Shown here in pieces: positions 39,281 through 46,885 of a stretch of 64,000 bases of DNA. Under the pieces are notes generated by a model, which worked only from the letters and a program-made list of their open reading frames with translations, did not search any database and was not told where the DNA came from. Position numbers and translations under genes: made by a program. Within the stretch, counting starts at the first letter, position 1. Each line of letters opens with the position of its first letter. Source of the stretch: Porticoccus hydrocarbonoclasticus MCTG13d (GTDB taxonomy: Bacteria; Pseudomonadota; Gammaproteobacteria; Pseudomonadales; Porticoccaceae); the NCBI RefSeq assembly GCF_000744735.1, contig NZ_JQMM01000001.1, forward strand, positions 124,001 through 188,000, read 5' to 3'.

Positions 39281-41314
39281 TTGAACAAACTCAATAGCCA
39301 GCAACGCGCTGCAGTAAATTACATTGATGGCCCACTGCTGGTACTGGCCGGTGCCGGCAGTGGCAAAACCAGTGTCATCACCAGCAAGATCGCCCACCTG
39401 ATTCAGCAATGCGGCATTAGTGCCCGTCATATTGCGGCCGTCACTTTCACCAATAAAGCCGCCCGGGAGATGAAGGCGCGAGCAGCCAAGCTGGTCAGCG
39501 GCCAACAGGCCAAGGGGCTAACCGTCTCCACTTTTCACAATCTCGGCCTGCACATTATCCGCAGCGAAATCGTCCAGATCGGCTTTAAGCCAGGGTTTTC
39601 CATTTTCGATGCAGAGGATGCAAAAAGCCTGTTGCGAGAGCTGATGCTGAAGAAGTCCGACCTGGATGCCGATCACCTGGACAGGGTGCAACACCAGATT
39701 TCCAGCTGGAAAAATGATCTCCTGACGCCATCCCAAACCCTTGTAAATGCCGCCAGTAGTGAAGAACAGACAATAGCGTTGGTCTATCAGCGTTATACGG
39801 ACGCCCTGCGGGCCTACAACGCAGTGGACTTCGATGACCTGATCCTGATCCCGTCACTGCTGTTTCAGCAATCGCCGGAGATCCTCGGCAAATGGCAGAA
39901 TCGCATTCGTTACCTGCTGGTGGATGAGTATCAGGACACCAACTTTGCCCAGTATCAACTGGTTAAATTGCTGGTGGGAGCAAGACGATCACTGACCGTG
40001 GTGGGTGACGACGATCAGTCCATTTATGCCTGGCGCGGCGCCAGGCCGGAAAACCTGCAGCAACTGCAGGAGGATTTTCCGGAACTCCACGTCATCAAAC
40101 TGGAGCAAAACTACCGTTCAACTGGCCGCATTCTAAGGGCGGCCAACCGGCTGATCGACAACAACCCTCACCTGTTCAGCAAGTCTCTCTGGAGTGAATT
40201 GGGCCCTGGGGCCCCCTTGCGGATTATCCTCACCGCCAACGAGGAGGCGGAAACCGAACGAATCGTCAATGAAATTCTCGATACGAAATTACGCAAAAGT
40301 TGTCACTTCCGCGATTTTGCCGTGCTCTACCGGGGTAATCACCAGGCCAGATTGTTGGAGTTGAAACTACAGGCCCAGGGCGTGCCCTATCAGCTCAGCG
40401 GCGGCACCTCGTTTTACGCCCGAACCGAGATCAAGGACATCATGGCCTATCTTCGCCTGATGGTGAACGGCGACGACGACAATGCCTTCTTGCGAATCAT
40501 CAACACGCCGCGCCGTCAAATCGGCACCTCGACACTGGAAAAACTGGGACGCTACGCCAACGAACGGCAGATGTCCCTGATGGATTGTATTGATGAGCTC
40601 GGTCTACAGTGCCAGCTGGCGCCCAACAACCTGGAACGACTGCAACGTTTCAGGCACTGGATTGGCCAGGTGGCCAGCCACTGCAGCAATGGCGACCCGA
40701 TTGCTGCCATCCGAGAGATGGTCAACGATATGGACTATGAAGGCTGGCTGCACCAGAACGCCAGCAGTGGCAAGGTCGCAGAAAAGCGCATGGAAAATGT
40801 CAACTTTCTGATCGAGCAAATCCGACAACTGCTGACCAGGGATGAACTGGCCATTACCGGAGAACGGGAACAGCAGGATACCGCGGTGGAGGATGCAATT
40901 GCCAAACTGGTGCTGCGGGACATTCTCGACCGTCAGGAGGAGGATTCCGCCGATGACAAGGTACAACTGATGACCCTGCACGCCGCCAAGGGACTGGAAT
41001 TCCCCCACGTGTTCATGATCGGCATGGAGGAAGGCCTACTACCCCACCGCAACAGTATTGATGGGGATACCATCGAAGAGGAGCGGCGGCTGGCCTACGT
41101 CGGCATTACCCGGGCCAGACAAACCCTGACCATGACCATGGCCGCCAAGCGAAAACTGTTCGGCGAGATCGCCGAGACAACACCGAGCCGCTTTATCGAT
41201 GAACTGCCGCAGGAGGATCTGGAAAAGGAAGGCATGGGACAGCCGAGCGATCCGGAGGTGGCCCGACAAAAAGGGCGCAACTCACTGGATGCCCTGAAAG
41301 GCTTGTTTGCCTAG
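39281..41314 (+). CDS. rep: ATP-dependent DNA helicase Rep
   Basis: UvrD-family 3'-5' helicase that helps replication forks past proteins. With TTG at 39281 the 677-residue product begins NKLNSQQRAAVNYIDGP like E. coli Rep, with Walker A GAGSGKT at 24-30. Motifs DEYQDTN, VVGDDDQSIYAWRGA and TLHAAKGLEFPHV follow in order. A TTG at 39194 would add 29 nonconserved residues overlapping phaC. The stop codon TAG is formed by TA plus the first G of the downstream inverted-repeat element, so the element may have reset the C-terminus. Confidence 0.95.
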   Translation: MNKLNSQQRAAVNYIDGPLLVLAGAGSGKTSVITSKIAHLIQQCGISARHIAAVTFTNKAAREMKARAAKLVSGQQAKGLTVSTFHNLGLHIIRSEIVQIGFKPGFSIFDAEDAKSLLRELMLKKSDLDADHLDRVQHQISSWKNDLLTPSQTLVNAASSEEQTIALVYQRYTDALRAYNAVDFDDLILIPSLLFQQSPEILGKWQNRIRYLLVDEYQDTNFAQYQLVKLLVGARRSLTVVGDDDQSIYAWRGARPENLQQLQEDFPELHVIKLEQNYRSTGRILRAANRLIDNNPHLFSKSLWSELGPGAPLRIILTANEEAETERIVNEILDTKLRKSCHFRDFAVLYRGNHQARLLELKLQAQGVPYQLSGGTSFYARTEIKDIMAYLRLMVNGDDDNAFLRIINTPRRQIGTSTLEKLGRYANERQMSLMDCIDELGLQCQLAPNNLERLQRFRHWIGQVASHCSNGDPIAAIREMVNDMDYEGWLHQNASSGKVAEKRMENVNFLIEQIRQLLTRDELAITGEREQQDTAVEDAIAKLVLRDILDRQEEDSADDKVQLMTLHAAKGLEFPHVFMIGMEEGLLPHRNSIDGDTIEEERRLAYVGITRARQTLTMTMAAKRKLFGEIAETTPSRFIDELPQEDLEKEGMGQPSDPEVARQKGRNSLDALKGLFA

Positions 41315-41316
41315 GG

Positions 41317-41337
41317 CCTGTTAACACCCATTGAATA
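41317..41337 (+). repeat. Left terminal inverted repeat core of the MITE-like element
   Basis: 21-bp sequence CCTGTTAACACCCATTGAATA, perfectly repeated in inverted orientation at 41457-41477. Confidence 0.9.
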
Positions 41338-41456
41338 ATTGCTGCTGGAGGTCAGTTTTGTCCTCAACAAGGTAGAGGGAGGGAGAATAGTGGTTCTATT
41401 TGAGCGACTGAGAGCCTGCCCCATGAACGTGCTTTGGGTATAAACACAACAGCGGC

Positions 41457-41477
41457 TATTCAATGGGTGTTAACAGG
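41457..41477 (-). repeat. Right terminal inverted repeat core of the MITE-like element
   Basis: Exact reverse complement of 41317-41337, ending 10 bp before the sfsA stop codon. Confidence 0.9.
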
Positions 41478-41487
41478 TCCTAAAGAA

Positions 41488-42198
41488 TCAACGGATGACA
41501 AAAGGCAGGCGGTGGTCAATGACGATTTCATCCTCAGCCAGCCTGCATCCGTAGACCAGCACTTCAACACCGGCGGCAATCGCCTGTCTCAGAGTCGCAC
41601 CATAAACCGGATCGATCTCATCGGCCGGCCCTGCGCAATCGGCACCACTGTGCTGCACACAAAACACCAGTACCGCACGATGCCCCTGCTGGACCATACT
41701 GATCAATTCCCGAAGATGCTTGGTACCGCGCTCGGTGACCGCATCGGGAAACAGCACCCGGCCACCACCTGCGCCCAGGGTCGTGTTCTTGACCTCCACA
41801 TAGCAGGGCGCAAGCTCCTCCCCCGTCAGCAACAGATCAATGCGACTGTTCTCGGCACCGTATTTCACTTCCGCGCGAATTGACTCATAACCCTGCAGCT
41901 CTGCAATAACACCGTCTTCAATCGCTTCGCGAACCAGCTTGTTGGGCCGGTTGGTATTGACGCCGGTCAGAAAGCCATCCGGGGTAGTAGTGATTTCCAG
42001 GGTTCCCGACAATTTTCGCCGGGGATCATCAGAGCGGGAAAACCAGCACGGTGTCTCCGCTTGCCAACAGTTTTTCATGGAGCCGGTATTCGGACAGTGG
42101 ATCGTCATTTCTTCACCACTGGACAGCCGAATATCGGCGAGAAACCGCTTGTAGCGTTTAATCAATGTGGCACGTTCAAACGGCGGAATAATCTTCAT
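41488..42198 (-). CDS. sfsA: SfsA family protein (sugar fermentation stimulation protein)
   Basis: A 236-residue protein with an OB-like N-terminal domain and a restriction-endonuclease-like fold. Known sequence blocks are HCPNTGSMKNCW, SRSDDPRRKLSGT, GVNTNRPNKLVREAI and YVEVKNTTLG with a PD-(D/E)xK-like core. The physiological role is unclear; it was named from maltose phenotypes in E. coli. Its start overlaps the upstream aminotransferase stop by 4 bp. Its 3' end abuts the MITE-like element. Confidence 0.94.
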   Translation of the reverse strand: MKIIPPFERATLIKRYKRFLADIRLSSGEEMTIHCPNTGSMKNCWQAETPCWFSRSDDPRRKLSGTLEITTTPDGFLTGVNTNRPNKLVREAIEDGVIAELQGYESIRAEVKYGAENSRIDLLLTGEELAPCYVEVKNTTLGAGGGRVLFPDAVTERGTKHLRELISMVQQGHRAVLVFCVQHSGADCAGPADEIDPVYGATLRQAIAAGVEVLVYGCRLAEDEIVIDHRLPFVIR

Positions 42199-43355
42199 GG
42201 CTGCAACGCCCGCTCAATCCGCTGCACGGCCAACTGTAATCGGGATAGTGGTTCAGTATAGGTAAAACGCACATGCTGACTGGCACGGTGCTCACCAAAG
42301 TCCGTCCCAGGGGTACAGGCCACACCGTGCTCATTCAACAACTGCCAGCAGAAATCTTCACAATCATCGGTCAAGGCAGACACATCTGCATAGACATAGA
42401 AGGCACCCTCGGGCAACCCGGCAACAGTAAACCCGAGTTTCTGCAGTGCCGGCACCAGATAGTCCCGGCGCTTTTGAAACTCCGCACAGCGGCCATCCAG
42501 TATCGGCAGGGTCTCCGGTTGAAGTGCCGCGAGTGCGGCATACTGCGACAGGGTGGGACTGGCAATATAAAAATTCTGCGCCATCACCGTAAACAGATCG
42601 ACAAATGCCTCGGGCACAACCATCCAGCCCAACCGCCAGCCGGTCATCCCAAAATACTTGGAGAAGCTGTTTACCACCAGCACATCCTCCGCCACCTCAA
42701 GGGCGGAACAGAGCGGCTCAGCCGTGTAGGTCAGGCCGTGATAAATCTCATCCACCACCAGTGTTCCACCCTGGGAGGCAACGGCCCGATACAACTCCGA
42801 CATCTGATCCCGGTCAATAACTGACCCGGTAGGGTTACTGGGGGTCGCGACCATTGCGCCGACCGTATTCGCCTGCCAGTGGCGATTGACCAGTTCTGCG
42901 GTCAACTGATAATTATGCTCAGGGCTCACCGGTACAAGCTGGGGTTCAGCATCCAGTCGCCGTACAAAATTGGCATTACAGGGATAACCGGGGTCCGCTA
43001 GCAAAAATCCATCACCGGGATTCAGTAACAACTCAAAAATCATCCCCAGTGCAGCACTGCTACCGGTGGTGACAATCACGCGCTCAGGATCAACCGTTAC
43101 ACCGTAGCGCTGCCGGTAATAATCACTGATGGCATGACGCAGTTCGGGAATACCGCAGGACGGCGTATACGCCGTTTTACCCTGATCCAGCGCCAAGCGG
43201 GCCGCCTCTACAATAGGTGCTGCGGTAGCGAAGCAGGGTTCACCGATTTCCATGTGAATGATATCCCGGCCCTCTGCCTCAAGCCGCCTTGCAGCTTCAA
43301 GAAAATCCACTACCTTGAAGGAGGTTAGCTTGCGGGTTCTTTTCGCTGTCTGCAT
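42195..43355 (-). CDS. Class I/II PLP-dependent aminotransferase
   Basis: Fold-type I aminotransferase, 386 residues, with the PLP lysine Lys233 in NSFSKYFGMTGWRLG, ATPSNPTGSVI and VDEIYHGLTY. It resembles the aspartate/alanine aminotransferase subgroup; the substrate cannot be read from sequence. The orthologue in Pseudomonas sits in the same place between sfsA and dksA, on the opposite strand to dksA. Confidence 0.9.
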   Translation of the reverse strand: MQTAKRTRKLTSFKVVDFLEAARRLEAEGRDIIHMEIGEPCFATAAPIVEAARLALDQGKTAYTPSCGIPELRHAISDYYRQRYGVTVDPERVIVTTGSSAALGMIFELLLNPGDGFLLADPGYPCNANFVRRLDAEPQLVPVSPEHNYQLTAELVNRHWQANTVGAMVATPSNPTGSVIDRDQMSELYRAVASQGGTLVVDEIYHGLTYTAEPLCSALEVAEDVLVVNSFSKYFGMTGWRLGWMVVPEAFVDLFTVMAQNFYIASPTLSQYAALAALQPETLPILDGRCAEFQKRRDYLVPALQKLGFTVAGLPEGAFYVYADVSALTDDCEDFCWQLLNEHGVACTPGTDFGEHRASQHVRFTYTEPLSRLQLAVQRIERALQP

Positions 43356-43469
43356 GATATTCTGCCCTCAAGCCACAACAAGATACACCAGTGACATAAT
43401 CAACATTTATTATACTCCCCAGCATTATGCGATTATTTCTCCGTCAACCAAACAGGTGGCGCAAATTGC

Positions 43470-43475
43470 TATACT
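43470..43475 (+). promoter_or_regulatory. Putative extended -10 promoter upstream of dksA
   Basis: TGCTATACT, an extended -10, lies about 130 bp before dksA. A perfect 12-bp palindrome TTGCAATTGCAA (43482-43493) covers the predicted transcription start and may be an operator. No good -35 is visible. Confidence 0.45.
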
Positions 43476-43607
43476 CTGGCCTTGCAATTGCAACGTCCCG
43501 TACACGTCAATCATGGCTTAATACCCGGAAAACAGTTTTTTTACTTGAAAAATTTTCCCGCTGGCACTATAAACGCGGGTCTCGCAAATTACCGAGAATG
43601 GAAAAAA

Positions 43608-44054
43608 ATGCCTAAGAAAGCAGAAACTGTCACCATTGCCTCACTTCATGGCTTCACCCCCTACAAGGAAAAGAAGGGTGAGGAGTTCATGAACGACAAT
43701 CAGCGCAGCCACTTCAAGCAGATTCTGCTGGCTTGGAAACGCGAGCTGATGGAAGAAGTTGATCGAACCGTATCCCATATGAAGGATGAGGCGGCCAATT
43801 TCCCGGATCCTGCCGACCGCGCCACGCAGGAAGAGGAGTTCAGCCTGGAGCTCAGAACCCGCGACCGGGAGCGCAAACTGATCAGGAAAATTGACAGCAC
43901 CATTGAGCGAATCGAAGCCAACGACTACGGCTTTTGTGATCAGTGTGGTGTTGAGATCGGTATTCGGCGCCTGGAAGCACGCCCCACGGCAAACCTTTGT
44001 GTCGACTGTAAAACCCTTGATGAAATAAGGGAAAAGCAACTGACCGGTGGTTGA
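43608..44054 (+). CDS. dksA: RNA polymerase-binding transcription factor DksA
   Basis: Secondary-channel factor that works with ppGpp in the stringent response. The 148-residue protein has the coiled-coil tip DPADRATQEEE near residues 67-77 and the zinc finger Cys110, Cys113, Cys131, Cys134. The ATG at 43608 (MPKKAETVTIASLHG) is used; a longer open frame upstream is not conserved. It is followed by gluQ after 44 bp. Confidence 0.96.
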   Translation: MPKKAETVTIASLHGFTPYKEKKGEEFMNDNQRSHFKQILLAWKRELMEEVDRTVSHMKDEAANFPDPADRATQEEEFSLELRTRDRERKLIRKIDSTIERIEANDYGFCDQCGVEIGIRRLEARPTANLCVDCKTLDEIREKQLTGG

Positions 44055-44098
44055 CGCGCCTTGAGGGAAATGGCAATTTGCCACTTTCCTCAGTTGCT

Positions 44099-44995
44099 AT
44101 GGCCTCTCCCCGTAATCACCCCGCCTACACAGGGCGCTTTGCGCCTTCTCCCACCGGCCCATTGCATTTTGGTTCACTGGTTACCGCGCTGGCCAGTTAT
44201 CTTGATGCAAAAGCGCAGGGTGGAACTTGGCTGGTACGTATGGAGGATATTGATCCCCCCCGCCAACTGCCAGGTGCCGAAGATACCATTCTCCGGCAAC
44301 TAGAAGCCCACAGCCTGCTCTGGGATGGACAGCCCCTCTACCAGAGCCAGCGCAGCGAGGCTTACGTTGCCGCACTGGAAGAACTCAGCCACAGCGGCCT
44401 CGCGTATCCCTGCCATTGCAGTCGCCAAGTCCTGCAAGATACCGGCGGCCTGCATCAACGCAGCTGCGTTCCCGGCGACCTCGAGCAACCACACGCTCTC
44501 CGACTGTCGGTTCCCAACAACTGTTTTATCGCATTCACCGATCTATTTCAGGGCCGTCAACAACAATGGGTCAAGCAAACCGCTGGCGATTTCGTGCTAC
44601 TTCGCAAAGATGGCCTGTTTGCCTACCAACTGGCGGTTGTCATAGATGACGCATACCAGGGTATCAGCCACATTATCCGCGGCAGCGATTTACTCGACTC
44701 GACCGCGAGGCAGGTCTGTCTGCAGCAACTGTTAACCCTGCCAACTCCCGTGTACGGGCATCTCCCGATCGCTGTCAATGAACAGGGGCACAAACTCAGC
44801 AAGCAAAACCTGGCACCGCCGGTGGACAACCGACAGCCTGGCGCCAACCTGCTCGCGGCCATGCACTGGCTGGGTATGCAACCGCCCGCTGACCTGCCGG
44901 CCACCAGTCCGGAAGCATTGCTTGAGTGGGGCGTACGCAACTGGCAGCGGACTCAATTACCCCAATTGATACAAATACCGGCGCCGGCACTGTAG
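44099..44995 (+). CDS. gluQ: Glutamyl-Q tRNA(Asp) synthetase
   Basis: Truncated glutamyl-tRNA synthetase that attaches glutamate to queuosine of tRNA-Asp. The 298-residue protein has the class I HIGH-type motif in GRFAPSPTGPLHFGSL and a KLSKQ motif near the C-terminus, and lacks the anticodon-binding domain. Zinc ligands appear as CHCSR with a later Cys. The ATG at 44099 starts the conserved part. The dksA-gluQ pair is widespread in gammaproteobacteria. Confidence 0.95.
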   Translation: MASPRNHPAYTGRFAPSPTGPLHFGSLVTALASYLDAKAQGGTWLVRMEDIDPPRQLPGAEDTILRQLEAHSLLWDGQPLYQSQRSEAYVAALEELSHSGLAYPCHCSRQVLQDTGGLHQRSCVPGDLEQPHALRLSVPNNCFIAFTDLFQGRQQQWVKQTAGDFVLLRKDGLFAYQLAVVIDDAYQGISHIIRGSDLLDSTARQVCLQQLLTLPTPVYGHLPIAVNEQGHKLSKQNLAPPVDNRQPGANLLAAMHWLGMQPPADLPATSPEALLEWGVRNWQRTQLPQLIQIPAPAL

Positions 44996-45100
44996 AATGA
45001 ACAACGCCCGCCGCATTGCCTAAATTGTCTGACTGACTCTTATAGAGCATTACCCCCGGGTCGGCAAGCAAACCAGATCGCTTATTGATACAGGTTAGCC

Positions 45101-46471
45101 ATGAACAAGATTCTGATTGTTGAAGACGAAGATATTTTTCGCACTTCACTGAGAAGGCTGCTTGAACATCACCATTTCGAGACCCGTGAAGCAAAAAATA
45201 TCGAAGACGCGCTCAATCGTTTTGAGCTCACTGACTTTTCAATGATCATCAGCGATCTGAGACTTCCCGGCGCACCGGGCACCGACCTGATTCAGCTGGC
45301 CGGCGCAGTACCCGTATTGATCATGACCAGCTACGCCAGCCTGAAATGCGCCGTGGAAACCATGCGCATGGGTGCAGTCGATTATATCCCCAAGCCCTTC
45401 GATCATGCGGAGCTGTTGGAAGCTGTGACCCGCATCATGGACAAGCCACGTCCTGTCGGACAGCGCCATGCCCCCGACCTGTCCAATCGCGGCATGATCG
45501 GCTCAAGTCCCGCCATGAAAACCGTTTACAATATTATTCAAAAAGTGGCCCGAACCGATGCAACAGTTCTGATCCACGGGGAAACCGGCACCGGCAAAGA
45601 ACTGGCTGCCAGCGCCATTCACAATGAGAGTCCCCGGGCAAAGAAACAACTCATCTGTGTTAACTGCGCCGCGATCCCGGAAACACTGATTGAAGCGGAA
45701 TTGTTTGGTCATGAGAAAGGGGCATTCACCGGCGCCACTGAAGCACGCAAAGGTCTTGTCGCAGCTGCCGATGGCGGCACACTGTTCCTGGATGAAGTGG
45801 GCGAACTGCCACTGGAAGCCCAGGCAAGACTGCTACGGGTCATACAGGAAAAAGAGGTTCGCGCCATCGGCTCGGTCAAGTCGCGCAAGGTGGATGTCCG
45901 TCTCGTCGCAGCGACTCACCGCAACCTGAAAAAACTCTGCGAACAGGGTCGCTTTCGCGAAGACCTGTTTTACCGGATCAACGTGGTTAACCTGAACCTG
46001 CCACCATTGCGGGAACGGGGCAAGGATATCCTGGAAATTGCTGATATGTTGCTGGCCAAACAGGGCCAAAAGCTCGACAGGCATCATCTCAAGCTGGCAC
46101 CGGATGCCATCCAGGCCATCACCATGTATAACTGGCCGGGCAATATCCGTGAACTGGAAAACTCCCTGGAACGGGCCAGTATTCTGTGTGATGAAAATCA
46201 GCAGATCAGCCATGACTTGCTGGGCATTGAACTGTCATTGGTAGAGATTGGAGATCAACCAAGCCGTCTCCGTTCGACTCCGGCAAACATCAAGCATATC
46301 GACACAGACCCCCCGGAGGGATTGTCGCTCGAGGATTATTTCACCCGCTTTGTACTGGAACACCAGGAAGCCATGAGCGAGACCGAGCTAGCCAGAAAAC
46401 TGGGTATCAGTCGCAAATGTCTATGGGAACGACGCCAGAAGCTGGGTATTCCCCGTCAAAAAAACGATTAG
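45101..46471 (+). CDS. cbrB: Sigma-54-dependent response regulator CbrB
   Basis: NtrC-family activator. Receiver with phosphoacceptor Asp52 ([15 protein letters not shown]), AAA+ domain with Walker A GETGTGK at 160-166 and an intact sigma-54-contacting GAFTGA at 207-212, and a C-terminal helix-turn-helix ([19 protein letters not shown]). It resembles Pseudomonas CbrB closely and lies in the same context (dksA, gluQ, pcnB). The kinase gene cbrA, normally directly upstream, is absent: only 105 bp separate gluQ and cbrB. CbrB controls carbon-nitrogen balance and catabolite repression in pseudomonads. Confidence 0.94.
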   Translation: MNKILIVEDEDIFRTSLRRLLEHHHFETREAKNIEDALNRFELTDFSMIISDLRLPGAPGTDLIQLAGAVPVLIMTSYASLKCAVETMRMGAVDYIPKPFDHAELLEAVTRIMDKPRPVGQRHAPDLSNRGMIGSSPAMKTVYNIIQKVARTDATVLIHGETGTGKELAASAIHNESPRAKKQLICVNCAAIPETLIEAELFGHEKGAFTGATEARKGLVAAADGGTLFLDEVGELPLEAQARLLRVIQEKEVRAIGSVKSRKVDVRLVAATHRNLKKLCEQGRFREDLFYRINVVNLNLPPLRERGKDILEIADMLLAKQGQKLDRHHLKLAPDAIQAITMYNWPGNIRELENSLERASILCDENQQISHDLLGIELSLVEIGDQPSRLRSTPANIKHIDTDPPEGLSLEDYFTRFVLEHQEAMSETELARKLGISRKCLWERRQKLGIPRQKND

Positions 46472-46494
46472 CCAGCTGTTTCACCAGAACCAAC

Positions 46495-46580
46495 TGTTAC
46501 CTTATTAACCAGCCCGTCGTGTAGATAGGTAACAAAACTGATGAATTTATGTGCGACACGTCACAAAAAAATACGTAACA
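46495..46580 (+). promoter_or_regulatory. Candidate CbrB activator half-sites
   Basis: TGTTACC (46495-46501) and GGTAACA (46528-46534) form an inverted pair, and another GTAACA stands at 46575-46580. All lie upstream of the sigma-54 promoter at 46607. TGTTAC/GTAACA halves resemble those reported for CbrB at the Pseudomonas crcZ promoter (recalled knowledge). Confidence 0.6.
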
Positions 46581-46606
46581 CTTTGTTTATAAAGGCTTTA
46601 ATTTTC

Positions 46607-46622
46607 TGGCACGCTTCATGCT
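46607..46622 (+). promoter_or_regulatory. Sigma-54 promoter of the candidate CrcZ-like RNA
   Basis: TGGCACGCTTCATGCT has the full -24 TGGCACG and a -12 ATGCT with the required 12-base GG-to-GC step (46608 and 46620). Predicted start is about 46631. It lies 136 bp after cbrB, itself a sigma-54 activator. Confidence 0.85.
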
Positions 46623-46630
46623 CATCTATA

Positions 46631-46773
46631 GACACAATAAAAACAGCAACTATTAAAAAAATAAACAATAAAAATAATACAGGATGGATTGCTAGGAGGT
46701 TGACAAGGGGGGTAGACCCATCGACCAATAGCCTATGGGATACAGGGGGAAGCTTGAATGCTTCCCCTTTTTT
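46631..46773 (+). ncRNA. Candidate CrcZ-like Hfq/Crc-sequestering small RNA
   Basis: About 143 nt from the predicted sigma-54 start to the U-tract of a rho-independent terminator. The first 50 nt are very A-rich with at least five partly overlapping AANAANAA matches (46636-46643, 46657-46664, 46664-46671, 46667-46674, 46670-46677), the motif that Hfq with Crc binds on CrcZ. A short CCCAT/ATGGG stem precedes the terminator. AGGAGG occurs at 46694 but no ATG/GTG is suitably placed after it, so it appears noncoding. Same locus (cbrB-pcnB) as crcZ in Pseudomonas, but much shorter than the about 400-nt CrcZ. The function is inferred. Confidence 0.7.
46746..46773 (+). terminator. Rho-independent terminator of the CrcZ-like RNA
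   Basis: Eight-bp perfect stem GGGGAAGC/GCTTCCCC with a 6-base loop, followed by six Ts. Confidence 0.9.
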
Positions 46774-46786
46774 AATGTCCCCCAGA

Positions 46787-46808
46787 ATTGATCTGATCCC
46801 AGATCAAT
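46787..46808. repeat. Perfect palindrome upstream of pcnB
   Basis: ATTGATCT-GATCCC-AGATCAAT, 8-bp arms, with no following T-run. It lies 78 bp before the pcnB ATG and could be an operator or an mRNA-leader hairpin. Confidence 0.5.
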
Positions 46809-46885
46809 ATCAGCGTGACTGCCAACAGTCTTTTTGTCATACCCTGTGCTAGAATCGCCAGTTTACGGGTCTACGCCACCACAAC

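Larger units (their letters stand above)
41314..41480. mobile_element. 167-bp MITE-like element
   Basis: Terminal inverted repeats begin GGGCCTGTTAACACCC on the left and GGACCTGTTAACACCC (read inward) on the right. They contain a perfect 21-bp core at 41317-41337 and 41457-41477 and weaker similarity inward for about ten more bases. The element is flanked by TA on both sides (CTA and TAA), like a TA or YTAR target duplication of IS5- or IS630/Tc1-type elements. There is no ORF inside. It sits between the convergent ends of rep and sfsA. Family assignment is inference. Confidence 0.7.

Noticed and set aside
46541-46852. Open frame of about 100 codons across the CrcZ-like region
   Set aside because: It runs through the promoter, A-rich stretch and terminator hairpin, has no ribosome binding site at its start and poor composition; the noncoding RNA explains the region better.
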